A stretch of 64,000 nt of DNA from Gordonia effusa NBRC 100432 (GTDB lineage: Bacteria; Actinomycetota; Actinomycetes; Mycobacteriales; Mycobacteriaceae). The notes under the pieces are model-generated. The model ran no database searches, was not told the origin of the DNA, and worked only from the letters and a program-made list of their open reading frames with translations. How positions within the stretch are numbered: position 1 is the stretch's first letter; each line of letters starts with the position of its first letter. Location of the stretch: assembly GCF_000241305.1 (NCBI RefSeq), contig NZ_BAEH01000050.1, forward strand, positions 1 to 64,000, written 5' to 3'. Positions 29,990-40,505 of the stretch are shown piece by piece. The translations under genes and the position numbers were made by a program.

Positions 29990-32538
29990 GACCGGACCTT
30001 CGATCCCGTTCCCCACAGGGGTTGGGTGTGTGTCGGATAGGCGAAGCGCGTACGCGCCAGGATGTCGGTAAGCTCGCGCATCCCGGCGCCGACCGTTTCC
30101 AGGAGAACGACGAGGTCGTTGCGCCGGCCAGCGTCGTCAACCGAAGCGAGGTCCACCGGATCTATTCGACGCAATGCGGTAATCACCTCTTCGACGACAC
30201 GCTCGCCCGCGGCCGAGCGCACCGCGTCGGGCAGCGTCGTCAGATTGGTGCGCAGCGTTGCGAGCTGATAGATCATCGACCGCGGATTCGCGTCATCGAA
30301 GAGCAGCACCGCGAGCACTGCGGCTAGCCGGAAGACGCCGCGATTGCGCCTCCGGTAGATAATCGCCGACTCGTTGGCGGTCAAGTAGGCCTCCATCAGC
30401 CCAACGTCAACGTCGGGATCATGCTGCTCGGCCAATACCGTCGCGGTGAACGTCGCGAGCATCTGCGCCCGTTCCACCCGGCGACCGATATCCATGTACT
30501 GCCAGCCCGGGTCGCGCACCATCGACTCGGCCTGCAAACCCGACAGGGCCAGCAATCCCCGCAGAACGTCATCGTGGGTGCGACCCAGATCGACGGCTTC
30601 GGGATCGGTCGCCGACGATGTCACGAGTTGATCGAGTGCCCGGCCGATGGTGCCGAGCACCATCGGCGTACTCGTCGACAACTGGTCGCGGATCGCGCGG
30701 GCCGCCCTCGACAGATGATCAACGGCATACGCCACCGAACCGGACGTCGTGCGATCGACAGTCAGCGTGTGCAGGATGACAACCGCCTCGTTCGCATCGT
30801 CGGGTGCCGGCGCCGGGCGTGTCGCACCCGCCGGTCCGGTAGCCGCGATTACCGCGGTGAGGAACAGCGGGATCGACGCGGCACCGGTCATCCAGGGGCG
30901 ATACCGGAAGTCCTCATATCGTTCGCGCGCGACTCGCACCATCCGGGTGGTTGATTCGGCGCGCTCGCCGTACCGGCCGAACCAGAACAGATCCGACAGC
31001 ACGCGCGGTGATGAGGCGAACACCGTATCGGACACGAAGGCAATGTCCTGCCCCGCGCTCAGCGATCCGGTACCGGATACCCGACGTCCGATAGCGTCGT
31101 CGGCCGACGCGGAACTGGAGTCGGCGATAACCCAAATATCTTTTGCGGCAACAGAATTCATGTCACCGACCGTATTGTCGGCAAGTACGGAACCCAGACC
31201 GCCCGGCATCACCGCATACCCCGTTCCCTGCGCGATGCCGAATACCCGGAAGCTGACCGGCGCCGCGCGCAGACTTGCTCCCGCACGCCCGGGTCTCGCC
31301 GGCGTCGCCGACGGCGCGACCGAGAAGTCCGGCCGGACCTGACCGACCCATTGCCATGGGGTCGCGGTGATCCGCTCGCGCAACGTCGTCAGCTGAGCCG
31401 TGGTCAGGCCAGGTCCCGCGAACTGCTCAGCGGTCCGAAAATTCGTGGTCGTCATCGTTGGCAGGCCGCTGAGCAACCCGTCGAGTTCGTGTGCCGCACC
31501 TCCCCATAGTGTCGGCGCCGACTCGAGGACCAGATCCTCGTCGAGCAACGCCCGTGAAAGCGCCGGAAGGTATCCCGCCAGGGCCGGGTTCTCCAGCACC
31601 CCGCTGCCCAGTGTGTTCACGACGGTGACGGCACCGCGGGCGACCGCCTCGACGAGTCCGGTGACACCCAGCCGCGAATCGGCACGCAGATCGAGCGGGT
31701 CGGCATAATCAGCGTCGACGCGACGCAGAATCACGTCCAACCGTTTGAGTTTGCCGAGCGAGCGCATATAGACGGCGCCGTCGCGGACCACGAGGTCAAC
31801 TGCCTCGACGATCGGAAAGCCAAGTGCCGCAGCAAGATACGATTGATCGAACGTCGATTCCGACTGAGCGCCCGGCGCCAGTACCGCGACCATCGGGTCC
31901 TCGACACCCGGGGGCGCATAGTCGACCAATGCCAGCCGTAGAGCCGCGACGAATGCGGTCAAGGGTCGCGGCATACACGCCTGTACGAGGTTGGGCAGTG
32001 CCCGAGCCATCAACTTGCGGTCGGCAACCGCGTAACCGATACCCGACGGCGCCTGGACACGGTCGGCATAGACGACTAGCTCGCCGGTAGGAGTACGGCC
32101 GACGTCGCCGGCATACATAACTAGCGTGTGCGCATGAGTCCGGGCATGGCGCACCGCCCGGCGCAGATAGCCCGGATGGCCATAGACCAACTCCGGCGGC
32201 AGTACGCCCGCCTCGATCATTCTCTGCTCGCCGTAAACGTCGGCGAGCAGGGCATCTAGTACGCGGGCTCGCTGCTGCACGCCACGCTCGACCGTCGACC
32301 AGTACTCACTGTCGACAAGCAGTGGGACACAGTCGAGTTCCCATCGGCGCGGTGTGGTCGAGTCGTCGGCCGGTGTGATGTGCGTTATGCCGTCGTCGTC
32401 GATGAGGTTGCGCAACCGCTGATCCGCGCGCCGCAAACCAGCATCGCCGAGTCGCGCGTACCGTTCGACGATCGGTTTCCAATGCGCCCGAATACTGCCG
32501 TCGACATCGGCTAGTTCGTCGTATCTGGGGACATTCAC
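29986..32538 (-). CDS. Circularly permuted ATP-grasp / alpha-E domain fusion protein
   Basis: About 850 residues from the GTG at 32538 (a GTG at 32562 would add eight). N-terminal half (about 60-460) is the circularly permuted ATP-grasp type 2 domain with VYGEQRMIEAGVLPPELVYG and GDVGRTPTGELVVYADRVQ. C-terminal half (about 530-840) is the all-helical alpha-E domain (NRGVFRLAAVL, ERAQMLATF). In many bacteria these are separate genes; here they are fused as in M. tuberculosis Rv2567. ATP-grasp enzymes join a carboxylate to an amine, so amide or peptide bond formation is inferred; the substrates are unknown. Confidence 0.9.
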   Translation of the reverse strand: MNVPRYDELADVDGSIRAHWKPIVERYARLGDAGLRRADQRLRNLIDDDGITHITPADDSTTPRRWELDCVPLLVDSEYWSTVERGVQQRARVLDALLADVYGEQRMIEAGVLPPELVYGHPGYLRRAVRHARTHAHTLVMYAGDVGRTPTGELVVYADRVQAPSGIGYAVADRKLMARALPNLVQACMPRPLTAFVAALRLALVDYAPPGVEDPMVAVLAPGAQSESTFDQSYLAAALGFPIVEAVDLVVRDGAVYMRSLGKLKRLDVILRRVDADYADPLDLRADSRLGVTGLVEAVARGAVTVVNTLGSGVLENPALAGYLPALSRALLDEDLVLESAPTLWGGAAHELDGLLSGLPTMTTTNFRTAEQFAGPGLTTAQLTTLRERITATPWQWVGQVRPDFSVAPSATPARPGRAGASLRAAPVSFRVFGIAQGTGYAVMPGGLGSVLADNTVGDMNSVAAKDIWVIADSSSASADDAIGRRVSGTGSLSAGQDIAFVSDTVFASSPRVLSDLFWFGRYGERAESTTRMVRVARERYEDFRYRPWMTGAASIPLFLTAVIAATGPAGATRPAPAPDDANEAVVILHTLTVDRTTSGSVAYAVDHLSRAARAIRDQLSTSTPMVLGTIGRALDQLVTSSATDPEAVDLGRTHDDVLRGLLALSGLQAESMVRDPGWQYMDIGRRVERAQMLATFTATVLAEQHDPDVDVGLMEAYLTANESAIIYRRRNRGVFRLAAVLAVLLFDDANPRSMIYQLATLRTNLTTLPDAVRSAAGERVVEEVITALRRIDPVDLASVDDAGRRNDLVVLLETVGAGMRELTDILARTRFAYPTHTQPLWGTGSKVRS

Positions 32539-32556
32539 TGGACACCCCTCACGACA

Positions 32557-32623
32557 ATCCACCTCGTTTGCGTGGATCCACCCTGGCTATTCACCGGGGT
32601 GCATCCGCAGAAACGAGGTGGAT
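32557..32623. terminator. Imperfect 67-bp hairpin after aspS
   Basis: Outer arms ATCCACCTCGTTT and AAACGAGGTGGAT pair perfectly over 13 bases; inner GGAT/ATCC and ACCC/GGGT segments extend the stem. Directly after the aspS stop and before the ATP-grasp gene, with no T run, so an actinobacterial-style terminator or REP-like element. Confidence 0.65.
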
Positions 32624-32637
32624 GTACGGAACCACCG

Positions 32638-34413
32638 CTATGACTCTTTCTTGGCCCCGGGCTTGGCGTCGATCCCCGACTCTTTGCGCTGAGCCGCGGT
32701 GATTGCCGCGGGAGCAGCGGTGAGCGGGTCGACGCCGCCACCCGACTTCGGGAACGCGATGACCTCGCGGATCGAATTCTGCCCGGCGAGCAGTGCGGTG
32801 ATGCGGTCCCAGCCGAACGCGATTCCGCCGTGCGGCGGTGCGCCGAACGCGAAGGCATCGAGGAGGAAGCCGAACTTCTCCTGCGCCTCGTCGTGGCTAA
32901 TTCCCATGATCTCGAAAACGCGCTCTTGGATATCACGACGATGGATACGGATCGATCCACCACCGATTTCGTTGCCGTTGCAGACAATGTCGTAGGCGTA
33001 GGCAAGCGCCGCACCGGGATCGGACTCCAGTACCTCAAGGGATTCCGGCTTGGGCGAGGTGAAAGCGTGGTGCACCGCGGTCCAGGCGCCGGACCCAACG
33101 GCTACGTCGCCGCCGGCTTGGGCATCCTCTACGGGCTCGAACAACGGGGCGTCGACGACCCAGGTGAATGCCCAGTCGTCGTCGTTGATGAGGCCGAGCC
33201 GAGCTGCGATCTCACCGCGAGCCGCACCGAGCAGCGCACGCTGCGCCTTGGCCGGACCGGCGGCGAAGAACACGCAGTCACCCGGCTGAGCTCCGACATG
33301 CGCGGCCAACCCCGCGCGCTCGTCGTCGGAGAGGTTCTTGGCGACCGGGCCGCCGAGCGAACCATCTTCTTGCACAAGCACATACGCGAGCCCCTTGGCG
33401 CCGCGCTGCTTGGCCCATTCTTGCCAGGCGTCGAGTTGACGACGCGGCTGCGAAGCGCCACCGGACATAACGACGGCACCGACGTAGGGAGCTTGAAACA
33501 CCCGGAAGGGCGTGTTGGCGAAGAACTCCGTGCATTCGACCAGTTCGATGTCGAAGCGAAGGTCGGGCTTGTCGCTGCCGTAGCGACGCATTGCGTCGGC
33601 GTAGGTCATCCGCGGGATCGGCGTGGAAATCTCGACGCCAATCAGCTTCCACAACGCGACCAGAATGTCTTCGGCGAGTGCGATGACGTCGTCCTGGTCG
33701 ACGAAGCTCATCTCGATGTCGAGCTGAGTAAACTCCGGCTGACGATCGGCACGGAAGTCTTCGTCGCGGTAGCAGCGCGCGATCTGGTAGTAACGCTCCA
33801 TCCCAGCGACCATGAGCAACTGTTTGAACAGCTGCGGACTCTGCGGCAGCGCGTAGAACGTGCCGGGCTGCAGCCGCGCGGGAACCAGAAAGTCGCGAGC
33901 GCCCTCGGGCGTTGAGCGAGTCAGCGTCGGAGTTTCGATCTCGGTGAAGTCATGGTCGGCCAGCACCGCACGGGCGGCGGCGTTCGCCTTCGACCGCAGC
34001 ACAAGCGCCTTATGCGGTCCTTCACGGCGCAGATCGAGATAGCGGTAACGCAGTCGAGCTTCCTCGCCGGGTGATTCGTCGAGCTGGAACGGCAGCGGCG
34101 CTGACTCGTTGAGGACTTCCAGACTCACCGCGTTGATCTCGATGGCACCCGATTGGAGGTTCGGGTTTTCGCTGCCCTCCGGGCGGGCTTCCACGACGCC
34201 GGTCACCGCGACGCAATATTCGGCGCGCAGGCGGTGGGCGGCCTCGGCGACGGCCTCATTGCGGAATACGACCTGAACCAGGCCCGAATTATCGCGCAGG
34301 TCGATGAAGACGACACCGCCGTGATCACGGCGATGAGCGACCCAGCCGGCAACGGTCACGGTCTGTGACGCGTTCTCCCGGCGTAACGAACCTGCGAGAT
34401 GGGTGCGGAGCAC
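32638..34413 (-). CDS. aspS: Aspartate-tRNA ligase (bacterial type)
   Basis: 591 residues from the GTG at 34413, chosen because AAAGGAC lies seven bases upstream and the protein then begins [10 protein letters not shown] like other AspRS; the longer frame to 34545 is not needed. OB-fold anticodon domain (about 1-105), class II catalytic core with [11 protein letters not shown] and [13 protein letters not shown], bacterial GAD insertion (about 290-420), and the C-terminal GWDRI motif. Possibly non-discriminating (Asp/Asn) as in mycobacteria; this depends on whether asnS exists elsewhere. Confidence 0.96.
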   Translation of the reverse strand: MLRTHLAGSLRRENASQTVTVAGWVAHRRDHGGVVFIDLRDNSGLVQVVFRNEAVAEAAHRLRAEYCVAVTGVVEARPEGSENPNLQSGAIEINAVSLEVLNESAPLPFQLDESPGEEARLRYRYLDLRREGPHKALVLRSKANAAARAVLADHDFTEIETPTLTRSTPEGARDFLVPARLQPGTFYALPQSPQLFKQLLMVAGMERYYQIARCYRDEDFRADRQPEFTQLDIEMSFVDQDDVIALAEDILVALWKLIGVEISTPIPRMTYADAMRRYGSDKPDLRFDIELVECTEFFANTPFRVFQAPYVGAVVMSGGASQPRRQLDAWQEWAKQRGAKGLAYVLVQEDGSLGGPVAKNLSDDERAGLAAHVGAQPGDCVFFAAGPAKAQRALLGAARGEIAARLGLINDDDWAFTWVVDAPLFEPVEDAQAGGDVAVGSGAWTAVHHAFTSPKPESLEVLESDPGAALAYAYDIVCNGNEIGGGSIRIHRRDIQERVFEIMGISHDEAQEKFGFLLDAFAFGAPPHGGIAFGWDRITALLAGQNSIREVIAFPKSGGGVDPLTAAPAAITAAQRKESGIDAKPGAKKES

Positions 34414-34543
34414 TGATTGTCCTTTCCGAACACGATGAGAGTTTGCGCTGCTCATCCTATTCGACAGCGATCGACCGCTTCCCACCGCGGCCGACCCACC
34501 AGCACTATGCTTACAACCGCTGATTCTTCGCGACAGGAGCACC

Positions 34544-35413
34544 ATGACTTTTCAGGGCAGTGGACCGCTGGACACCAGCACCGTTTCCGGCGGTGGTGGT
34601 GGCGGGGGCGGCGGCACCCGCATCGCGTTGGGCGGTGGCGCGGGCTTGATCATTACGATTGTCGCGTTGTTATTCGGAATCAATCCGGGCGACATCACCG
34701 GCGGAAGTGGCACGGGCGCTCCGGCCGGCAACAACTCCTCTCAGTCGGCGATCGACGAACACATCCGGTCGTGCACCATCGAGAAGGCGAACACCGACGA
34801 CATCTGCCGGATCACCGCGACTGTCAATAGCGTGAACAAGGTGTGGGCCGAGCAAATGCAGGGCTACAGCCCTCCGCAAACCAAAATCTTCAGCAATTCA
34901 GTCAACACCGGCTGCGGCGCGGCGTCGTCATCGACCGGCCCGTTCTACTGCCCCGCCGACCAGACCGCCTATTTCGATCCGTCATTCTTCGCGACACTCA
35001 AGCAAATGGGTGGCAGCGACGGTCCGTTGGCCCAGGAATACGTGGTCGCGCACGAGTACGGCCACCACGTCCAGAACCTCACCGGAGCGCTTCGCAAGGG
35101 CCAGCGCATGGGATCGCAAGGTCCCAAGTCGGGATCGGTACGTGTTGAGCTGCAAGCAGATTGCCTCGCCGGGGTCTGGGCCTACCACGCGGACAAAGGT
35201 CCCAATGCGATGCTCGAGCCACTCACCGACGATCAGATCGCCTCGGTCATCCAGACCGCCAAGGCAATCGGCGACGACACCATCCAGGGCGCCAATTCCA
35301 ATCCGGAAGGCTGGACCCACGGCTCGGCTACTCAGCGTCAACGGTGGTTCACCATCGGCTACCAAGGCGGCGACCCATCTCGCTGCGACACCTTCGCGAC
35401 CAACGACCTATAG
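34544..35413 (+). CDS. Membrane-anchored neutral zinc metallopeptidase (YpfJ-like)
   Basis: 289 residues. A glycine run (nine Gly in a row near 17-25) precedes a transmembrane segment at about 33-47 ([12 protein letters not shown]). The extracellular domain contains HEYGHH (about 171-176), the zinc site of this family. GACAGGAG lies before the ATG, and TATGCT at 34506-34511 is a possible -10. Physiological substrate unknown. Same place as Rv2575 in M. tuberculosis. The next gene starts directly after its stop. Confidence 0.9.
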   Translation: MTFQGSGPLDTSTVSGGGGGGGGGTRIALGGGAGLIITIVALLFGINPGDITGGSGTGAPAGNNSSQSAIDEHIRSCTIEKANTDDICRITATVNSVNKVWAEQMQGYSPPQTKIFSNSVNTGCGAASSSTGPFYCPADQTAYFDPSFFATLKQMGGSDGPLAQEYVVAHEYGHHVQNLTGALRKGQRMGSQGPKSGSVRVELQADCLAGVWAYHADKGPNAMLEPLTDDQIASVIQTAKAIGDDTIQGANSNPEGWTHGSATQRQRWFTIGYQGGDPSRCDTFATNDL

Positions 35414-37048
35414 ATGACACATCCGCGCAGCGCGATTGACGCGATCGCCGACGACTACCTCGCCACGACAGCTCGTCTCGACCCGCTGTTCGCCACCGAA
35501 GCCGGCATAGCCGGATACGACCATCTGCTCACCGATTTCGGCCCGACCGCAAGCGCCGAACTGGCTGACGTGGCACGCAACGCGATCGCACAGTTGTCGG
35601 CGACCACCGTCATCGACGACGTCGATCGCGTCACCGTCGCCACCATGGTTTCGACCCTTGGGCGCCAGCTCGCACTGTTCGACGCCGGGGAATCGGTCGG
35701 CACACTCAATGTCATCGCCTCTCCCCTGCAAGCCGTGCGCGATTCGTTCGATCTCCTGCCGATAGACACCGCCGAGCAACGCGAAATATTCGTGGAGCGA
35801 CTTCGAGCCATTCCAGCCTGTGTCGACAGCATCATCGACGGTCTCGACCATCGGTTCGCGACCGGACCGCCGCTCGCCCGGCGTCAAATCGGATTGGTTG
35901 CGGCGCAAAGCGATTCGGCCGCCGACGGAATCGCCGTCGCTACCCGACCGATCCTCGCCGACGATGCGCTGCGCGGTGCCGCGTCGGATGCGCTCGACGC
36001 GGCTGCCGCTGCCTTCGGCGGGCTCGGCACACGATTGCGCGCCGGACTGGAGTCCGGCGTCGATGCCGACGGCATTGGCCGGGATCGGTACCTGCTGCAC
36101 CTGCCCGCCTACCTCGGAACCGACGTCGATCCGGTCGAGGCCTATCAGTTTGGGCTCGACCGACTGTCGCAGATCATTGCCGAACAGCGCGAGGTGGCCA
36201 ATCAGCTTGGGGCAGAGGGTGATATCGCTGCGGCCATCGCGATTCTCAACGCGGACAAGCGCTATCAGATCGATTCCGGCGAGGAGTTCGTCGCCTGGAT
36301 GCAGGAGCTGTCGGATCGGACAGTCTCGGCTCTCTCCGGAGTTCATTTCGACCTTCCGGATCGGTTGAGCCGCTTGGAATGTCGACTCGCGCCGTCGTCG
36401 ACCGGTGCAATCTATTACACGCAGCCGTCGGCCGATCTGAGTCGGCCCGGCCGAATGTGGTGGTCAGTTCCGGCCGGTCAGAAGGTCTTTCACACCTGGC
36501 TCGAATCGACGACGGTCTTCCATGAGGGCGTGCCCGGCCATCACCTGCAGCTCGGTTCGGCGGTGGTCAGCGAAGAACTCAACGACTGGCGCAAATTGGC
36601 GTCGTTTACCTCGGGACATGGCGAGGGTTGGGCGCTCTACGCCGAACGACTTATGGGCGATCTGGGCTGGCTCGATGATCCGGGTGACCGGATGGGAATG
36701 CTTGACTCCCAACGACTTCGAGCGGCGCGCGTGGTGGTCGATATCGGCGTGCACTGCGGTCTTGCGGCTCCCGAGTCGGTCGGCGGCGGCACTTGGGACG
36801 CCGACAAGGCATGGGCGTTCCTCACCGATGCCGTCGCGATGGACCGTGAGGTGCTGCGCTTCGAACTCGACCGCTACCTCGGCTGGCCGGGCCAAGCACC
36901 GTCGTACGCATTGGGGCAGCGCGTCTGGGAACAGACCCGCGACGCGGCGCTGGCCGCGCATCCCGACTGGACGCTGCGCGAATTCCACACCCGCGCACTG
37001 CGTCTGGGTGGTGTGACGCTAGACGTACTGCGCGACGAGCTGGGCTAG
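35414..37048 (+). CDS. DUF885-family protein (probable zinc-dependent peptidase)
   Basis: 544 residues, starting at the base after the preceding stop. Mostly helical. HEGVPGHHLQ near 372-381 is a HExxH-like metal site variant typical of DUF885, and GHGEGWALYAERLM near 406-419 supplies another ligand. No signal peptide, so probably cytosolic. Members are thought to be carboxypeptidase-like; the function is unproven. Two peptidases in tandem suggest joint expression. Confidence 0.88.
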   Translation: MTHPRSAIDAIADDYLATTARLDPLFATEAGIAGYDHLLTDFGPTASAELADVARNAIAQLSATTVIDDVDRVTVATMVSTLGRQLALFDAGESVGTLNVIASPLQAVRDSFDLLPIDTAEQREIFVERLRAIPACVDSIIDGLDHRFATGPPLARRQIGLVAAQSDSAADGIAVATRPILADDALRGAASDALDAAAAAFGGLGTRLRAGLESGVDADGIGRDRYLLHLPAYLGTDVDPVEAYQFGLDRLSQIIAEQREVANQLGAEGDIAAAIAILNADKRYQIDSGEEFVAWMQELSDRTVSALSGVHFDLPDRLSRLECRLAPSSTGAIYYTQPSADLSRPGRMWWSVPAGQKVFHTWLESTTVFHEGVPGHHLQLGSAVVSEELNDWRKLASFTSGHGEGWALYAERLMGDLGWLDDPGDRMGMLDSQRLRAARVVVDIGVHCGLAAPESVGGGTWDADKAWAFLTDAVAMDREVLRFELDRYLGWPGQAPSYALGQRVWEQTRDAALAAHPDWTLREFHTRALRLGGVTLDVLRDELG

Positions 37049-37064
37049 CGCTCCCGCCCCATCC

Positions 37065-37135
37065 GCAAACCCGACTTGCGCGGACGTTCCCGACTCGGTT
37101 TCGGGGTCGGGTATGTCCGCGCAAGTCGGGTTTGC
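37065..37135. repeat. 71-bp palindromic element, copy 3
   Basis: Outer arms of 21 bases pair perfectly; the inner part has two mismatches. It lies between convergent genes (DUF885 and hisS). The outer end GTCGGGTTTGCGAGTGGG is repeated once more at about 37143-37160, a partial tandem copy. Confidence 0.85.
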
Positions 37136-37170
37136 GAGTGGGGTCGGGTTTGCGAGTGGGGGTCGGGCCC

Positions 37171-38439
37171 CTACCCTTCCAGCAAGCCCTGCACCGACGC
37201 TACGACGTCGTCGAGCGAAACCTGCTGCTGCTCACCGGTTTTCAGATCTTTCACCTCAACCCGACGATCGGCCAGTTCGCGATCACCGAGCACTAACGCG
37301 AGGTGCGCGCCCGATCGGTCGGCAGCCTTCATCGCGCCTTTGAGTCCACGGTCACCGTAGGCCAGATCGACGCTGATACCGGCAGCGCGCAACTTCGCGG
37401 CGACGCCGGCCAACTCCGTCTTCGCGTCGGCGCCCATCGGGACACCGAAGACCGAACAACGCGCCGGCGACGCCTGCTCGACGCCCTCGGCCTGCAGTGC
37501 CAGGACGGTTCGATCCACACCGAGACCGAAACCGATACCCGACAAATCTTGTTTTCCGCCGATCTGACGCATCAAACCGTCGTAGCGTCCGCCACCGCCG
37601 ATGCCGGACTGCGCACCCAAACCATCGTGGACGAACTCGAAGGTGGTCTTGGTGTAATAGTCGAGCCCGCGCACCAACCGCGGATTTAGCTCATACGCCA
37701 CTCCGACGTTGTCGAGGAGTTTGCGCACCACCTCGAAATGCTCACGTGCCGAATCGCTGAGATAGTCGATCATCAGCGGCGCGTTGGCCGTCGCCTCTTT
37801 AATCTCGGGCCGCTTGTCGTCGAGGACCCGCAGCGGGTTGATCTCGGCACGCTTGCGCGTCGCCTCGTCCAGATCGAGCCGAAATAGGAACTCCTGCAAC
37901 GCTTCCCGATATCGCGGACGCGACTCGTCGTCGCCCAGCGAGGTCAGTTCCAGCCGATAGCCCGACAATCCGAGCCGTCGATACCCCTCGTCGGCGATCG
38001 CGATGACCTCGGCGTCGAGTGCGGGATCGTCGACGCCGATCGCTTCGACGCCGACCTGTTGCAGCTGACGGTACCGACCGGCTTGCGGCCGCTCATAACG
38101 GAAAAAGGGACCGGCGTAGACGAGTTTCACCGGCAACTGGCCGCGGTCGAGGCCGTGTTGGATCACCGCGCGCATCACACCCGCGGTCCCCTCTGGCCGC
38201 AGGGTGACCGAGCGGTCACCACGGTCGGCGAAGGTGTACATCTCCTTGGACACCACGTCGGTCGACTCCCCCACGCCGCGGGCGAAAAGGCCGGTGTCCT
38301 CGAAGATCGGCAATTCGATATGCCCATAGCCGGCCAAGCTGGCCGCCTCGGTCAACGTGTCGCGTACCCGAACGAAATCCGCCGACGCCGGCGGGTAGTA
38401 GTCGGGAATACCCTTCGGCGCCTGAAACTCCGCGCTCAC
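37171..38439 (-). CDS. hisS: Histidine-tRNA ligase
   Basis: 422 residues. Class II motifs 2 and 3, the histidine-specific [13 protein letters not shown], and a C-terminal anticodon-binding domain (about 330-420). ATG overlaps the stop of the upstream MBL gene, so both are on one transcript. Confidence 0.96.
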   Translation of the reverse strand: MSAEFQAPKGIPDYYPPASADFVRVRDTLTEAASLAGYGHIELPIFEDTGLFARGVGESTDVVSKEMYTFADRGDRSVTLRPEGTAGVMRAVIQHGLDRGQLPVKLVYAGPFFRYERPQAGRYRQLQQVGVEAIGVDDPALDAEVIAIADEGYRRLGLSGYRLELTSLGDDESRPRYREALQEFLFRLDLDEATRKRAEINPLRVLDDKRPEIKEATANAPLMIDYLSDSAREHFEVVRKLLDNVGVAYELNPRLVRGLDYYTKTTFEFVHDGLGAQSGIGGGGRYDGLMRQIGGKQDLSGIGFGLGVDRTVLALQAEGVEQASPARCSVFGVPMGADAKTELAGVAAKLRAAGISVDLAYGDRGLKGAMKAADRSGAHLALVLGDRELADRRVEVKDLKTGEQQQVSLDDVVASVQGLLEG

Positions 38440-39170
38440 AGTCCGTTACGTCCCTTCTTCGGAATATTGTTGGTGGTAGCTCCCCCGGCCACCAGATCTT
38501 GCAGAAATGGATTACCCGCGCGCTCGGCGCCAATCGAGGTCTGAGGTCCATGACCGGGTAGCACCACGACGTCGTCGGGCAGTGGAAGTAGTTTGGCGGC
38601 AATGGAATCCAGCAACTGCTGATGGCTTCCGCCGGGAAGGTCGGTGCGCCCGATCGAACCGGCGAAGAGCACGTCTCCGGAGAAACACACGCGGGCCGCC
38701 GCTGGGTCAGTTCGGTCTTCGGACGGTACGTCGAGGCCGAGTAGCACCGATCCGCGAGTGTGGCCGGGCGCCAAGTCGACACTGAACCGCAGCCCGGCGA
38801 CGTCGACATCCTCGCCATCGACGAACTCGATGACCTTCTCCGGTTCACGGAACACCAGCTCACCGATCAATGGCGCCAACGCGTGGCCCAATCCGATCCC
38901 CGGATTGGCCAGCATCTCCCGGTCGTCGGGATGGATATATGCGGGAATGGAGTACTTATCGCAGATGTCGGCGGCATTCCAGGTGTGATCGAGGTGTCCG
39001 TGCGTCAACAGCACGGCCACCGGGGTCAACGAATGTTCGGCCAGCATCGCGTCGACCTGCGGCGCGGCATCCTGCCCGGGATCGATGACGATAGCGTCTC
39101 CGCCTGGGGCGTCGGCGACGATATAGCAATTGGTCGAGAACATGCCGGCGGCAAATCCGGTGATCAGCAC
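38436..39170 (-). CDS. MBL-fold metallo-hydrolase (glyoxalase II-like)
   Basis: About 244 residues from the GTG at 39170, supported by GGAG about nine bases upstream and by the start [15 protein letters not shown], which matches family members; a longer frame to 39215 is possible. Zinc motif THGHLDH, plus DPGQDA and a C-terminal PGHGPQT. Hydrolyses thioesters such as S-lactoylglutathione in relatives, but mycothiol or other thiols are the likely partner here. In operon with hisS, as in M. tuberculosis Rv2581c-Rv2580c. Confidence 0.9.
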   Translation of the reverse strand: MLITGFAAGMFSTNCYIVADAPGGDAIVIDPGQDAAPQVDAMLAEHSLTPVAVLLTHGHLDHTWNAADICDKYSIPAYIHPDDREMLANPGIGLGHALAPLIGELVFREPEKVIEFVDGEDVDVAGLRFSVDLAPGHTRGSVLLGLDVPSEDRTDPAAARVCFSGDVLFAGSIGRTDLPGGSHQQLLDSIAAKLLPLPDDVVVLPGHGPQTSIGAERAGNPFLQDLVAGGATTNNIPKKGRNGL

Positions 39171-39373
39171 AGCATCGCTCCATTTCAGTGCCCCGCGGGA
39201 AAGTGATACTCCCATTGTCGCAGGGTGCGCGGCCGACCTTCCACATGCCCCGATCCCGCGGCGTCAACGCACCGAAGACACCCGCTGTGAGACGTTCACA
39301 GGTTCAACTGGCAGACTGGCTTCTCGACGTAGCACGGTTTTCAACTCACAGGTTTTCAGGAGGGTCCGCCAGC

Positions 39374-40423
39374 GTGTCCACGAATGACGACGGCCAGGAA
39401 GACAAGATCGACCTGGACAAGCCACAGGATGCGTCCGAGCCCACCTCGGCAGCACCGTCCAACGAAGAGCGCAGGCAGGCCGCCAAGGCCAAACTGGAGC
39501 AGCGCCTCGAACACGAGCACCAGCAGGCCCGCAGGCGCAAGATCATCATCGCGTCGGTGTCAACCGCTGTCGTCGTGGCGGTGGTCGCCACTGTCACTAC
39601 CATCGTCGTGAAGAATATTCTCGACGACCGCGAAGCCGCCCGCTGGACCTCGTGCACATATGCCGCGGCGGAAAATCCGCTCGATAATCTGCCGAAGACG
39701 GTGCCCGCCAACGTCCCGGCCGATCAGCGTGCGAACTACCAGAAGCAGATCGACGAAGCGCAGCGGCAGGCAGCCCAGGCCCGGCCGCTCGAGCGCACCT
39801 CACCCAAGCCCGACGCCAAGCAGTTGAAGTCGGGCACCGCGGCATGGCAGCTCAACACCAGTCAGGGCCTTATCCCGATCACCCTCGACCGGGCCGGTGC
39901 GCCGTGTAATACCGACGCGATCATCGCGCTGACTCAAAACAAGGCCGCGCTGAAGTCGAATCCAAAGGTGACGTTCAATTCGTTCTTCGACCAGACGTCG
40001 TGCGGTCGCATGACGACGTCGAAGACGTTGAATGTCCTGCAATGCGGTGATCCGACCAAGATCGGTGTCGGCGGCCCGGGCTGGTCGAGCCCCGATGAGC
40101 CACCGACCGACCTGAAGCCGAGTCCGTCGCAGAACCCAATGGCCGGCGATCAGAACGTCATCTACCCGCGCGGCACCGTGGCGGTCTACAACCGGAACAA
40201 CCCGCAGTCGGGTTCGGCGAACACCGGCGGCAGCCAGTTCTTCATCGTCATCAGCGATAGCCAGTTGCCGGCCAACTACTCGGTGATCGGCAAGGTCGAC
40301 GACGCCGGACTTAAGGTGCTGGACAAGGTTTCCAAGGCCGGCGTCGTCCCGACGTCGCCGGACCAGCCGGGTGAAGGCGCCCCCAAGCTGCCGGTCGACA
40401 TCAAGACCGCGACGATCAGCTAG
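39374..40423 (+). CDS. ppiB: Membrane-anchored peptidyl-prolyl cis-trans isomerase (cyclophilin B)
   Basis: 349 residues from the GTG at 39374, after AGGAGGG; the frame upstream to 39188 is non-coding. A charged, glutamate/lysine-rich N-terminus (about 1-55, likely coiled coil: EERRQAAKAKLEQRLEHEHQ) precedes one transmembrane segment (about 59-80). The extracytoplasmic cyclophilin domain (about 150-349) has FNSFFDQTSCGRM-like and GGSQFFIVI sequences. Probably folds secreted proteins. Convergent with relA, separated by a strong hairpin. Confidence 0.92.
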   Translation: MSTNDDGQEDKIDLDKPQDASEPTSAAPSNEERRQAAKAKLEQRLEHEHQQARRRKIIIASVSTAVVVAVVATVTTIVVKNILDDREAARWTSCTYAAAENPLDNLPKTVPANVPADQRANYQKQIDEAQRQAAQARPLERTSPKPDAKQLKSGTAAWQLNTSQGLIPITLDRAGAPCNTDAIIALTQNKAALKSNPKVTFNSFFDQTSCGRMTTSKTLNVLQCGDPTKIGVGGPGWSSPDEPPTDLKPSPSQNPMAGDQNVIYPRGTVAVYNRNNPQSGSANTGGSQFFIVISDSQLPANYSVIGKVDDAGLKVLDKVSKAGVVPTSPDQPGEGAPKLPVDIKTATIS

Positions 40424-40431
40424 GTCTGCTG

Positions 40432-40500
40432 CTGGAAATGTCCCCGTGGTGGGCGCAGGCGCTATATCGCCGTCTGCGCCCACCACGGGGACATTTCCAG
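40432..40500. terminator. Hairpin with a perfect 27-bp stem between ppiB and relA
   Basis: The left arm 40432-40458 (starting CTGGAAATGTCCCCGTGG) is the exact complement of 40474-40500, around a 15-base loop containing CTATATCG. It lies between the stops of two converging genes, nine bases after one and five from the other. No T run. Bidirectional terminator or palindromic repeat. Confidence 0.8.
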
Positions 40501-40505
40501 TGACG

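Noticed and set aside
32830-33915. 361-residue plus-strand open frame over aspS.
   Set aside because: Exact antisense of the AspRS core; open only because of GC-rich codon bias.
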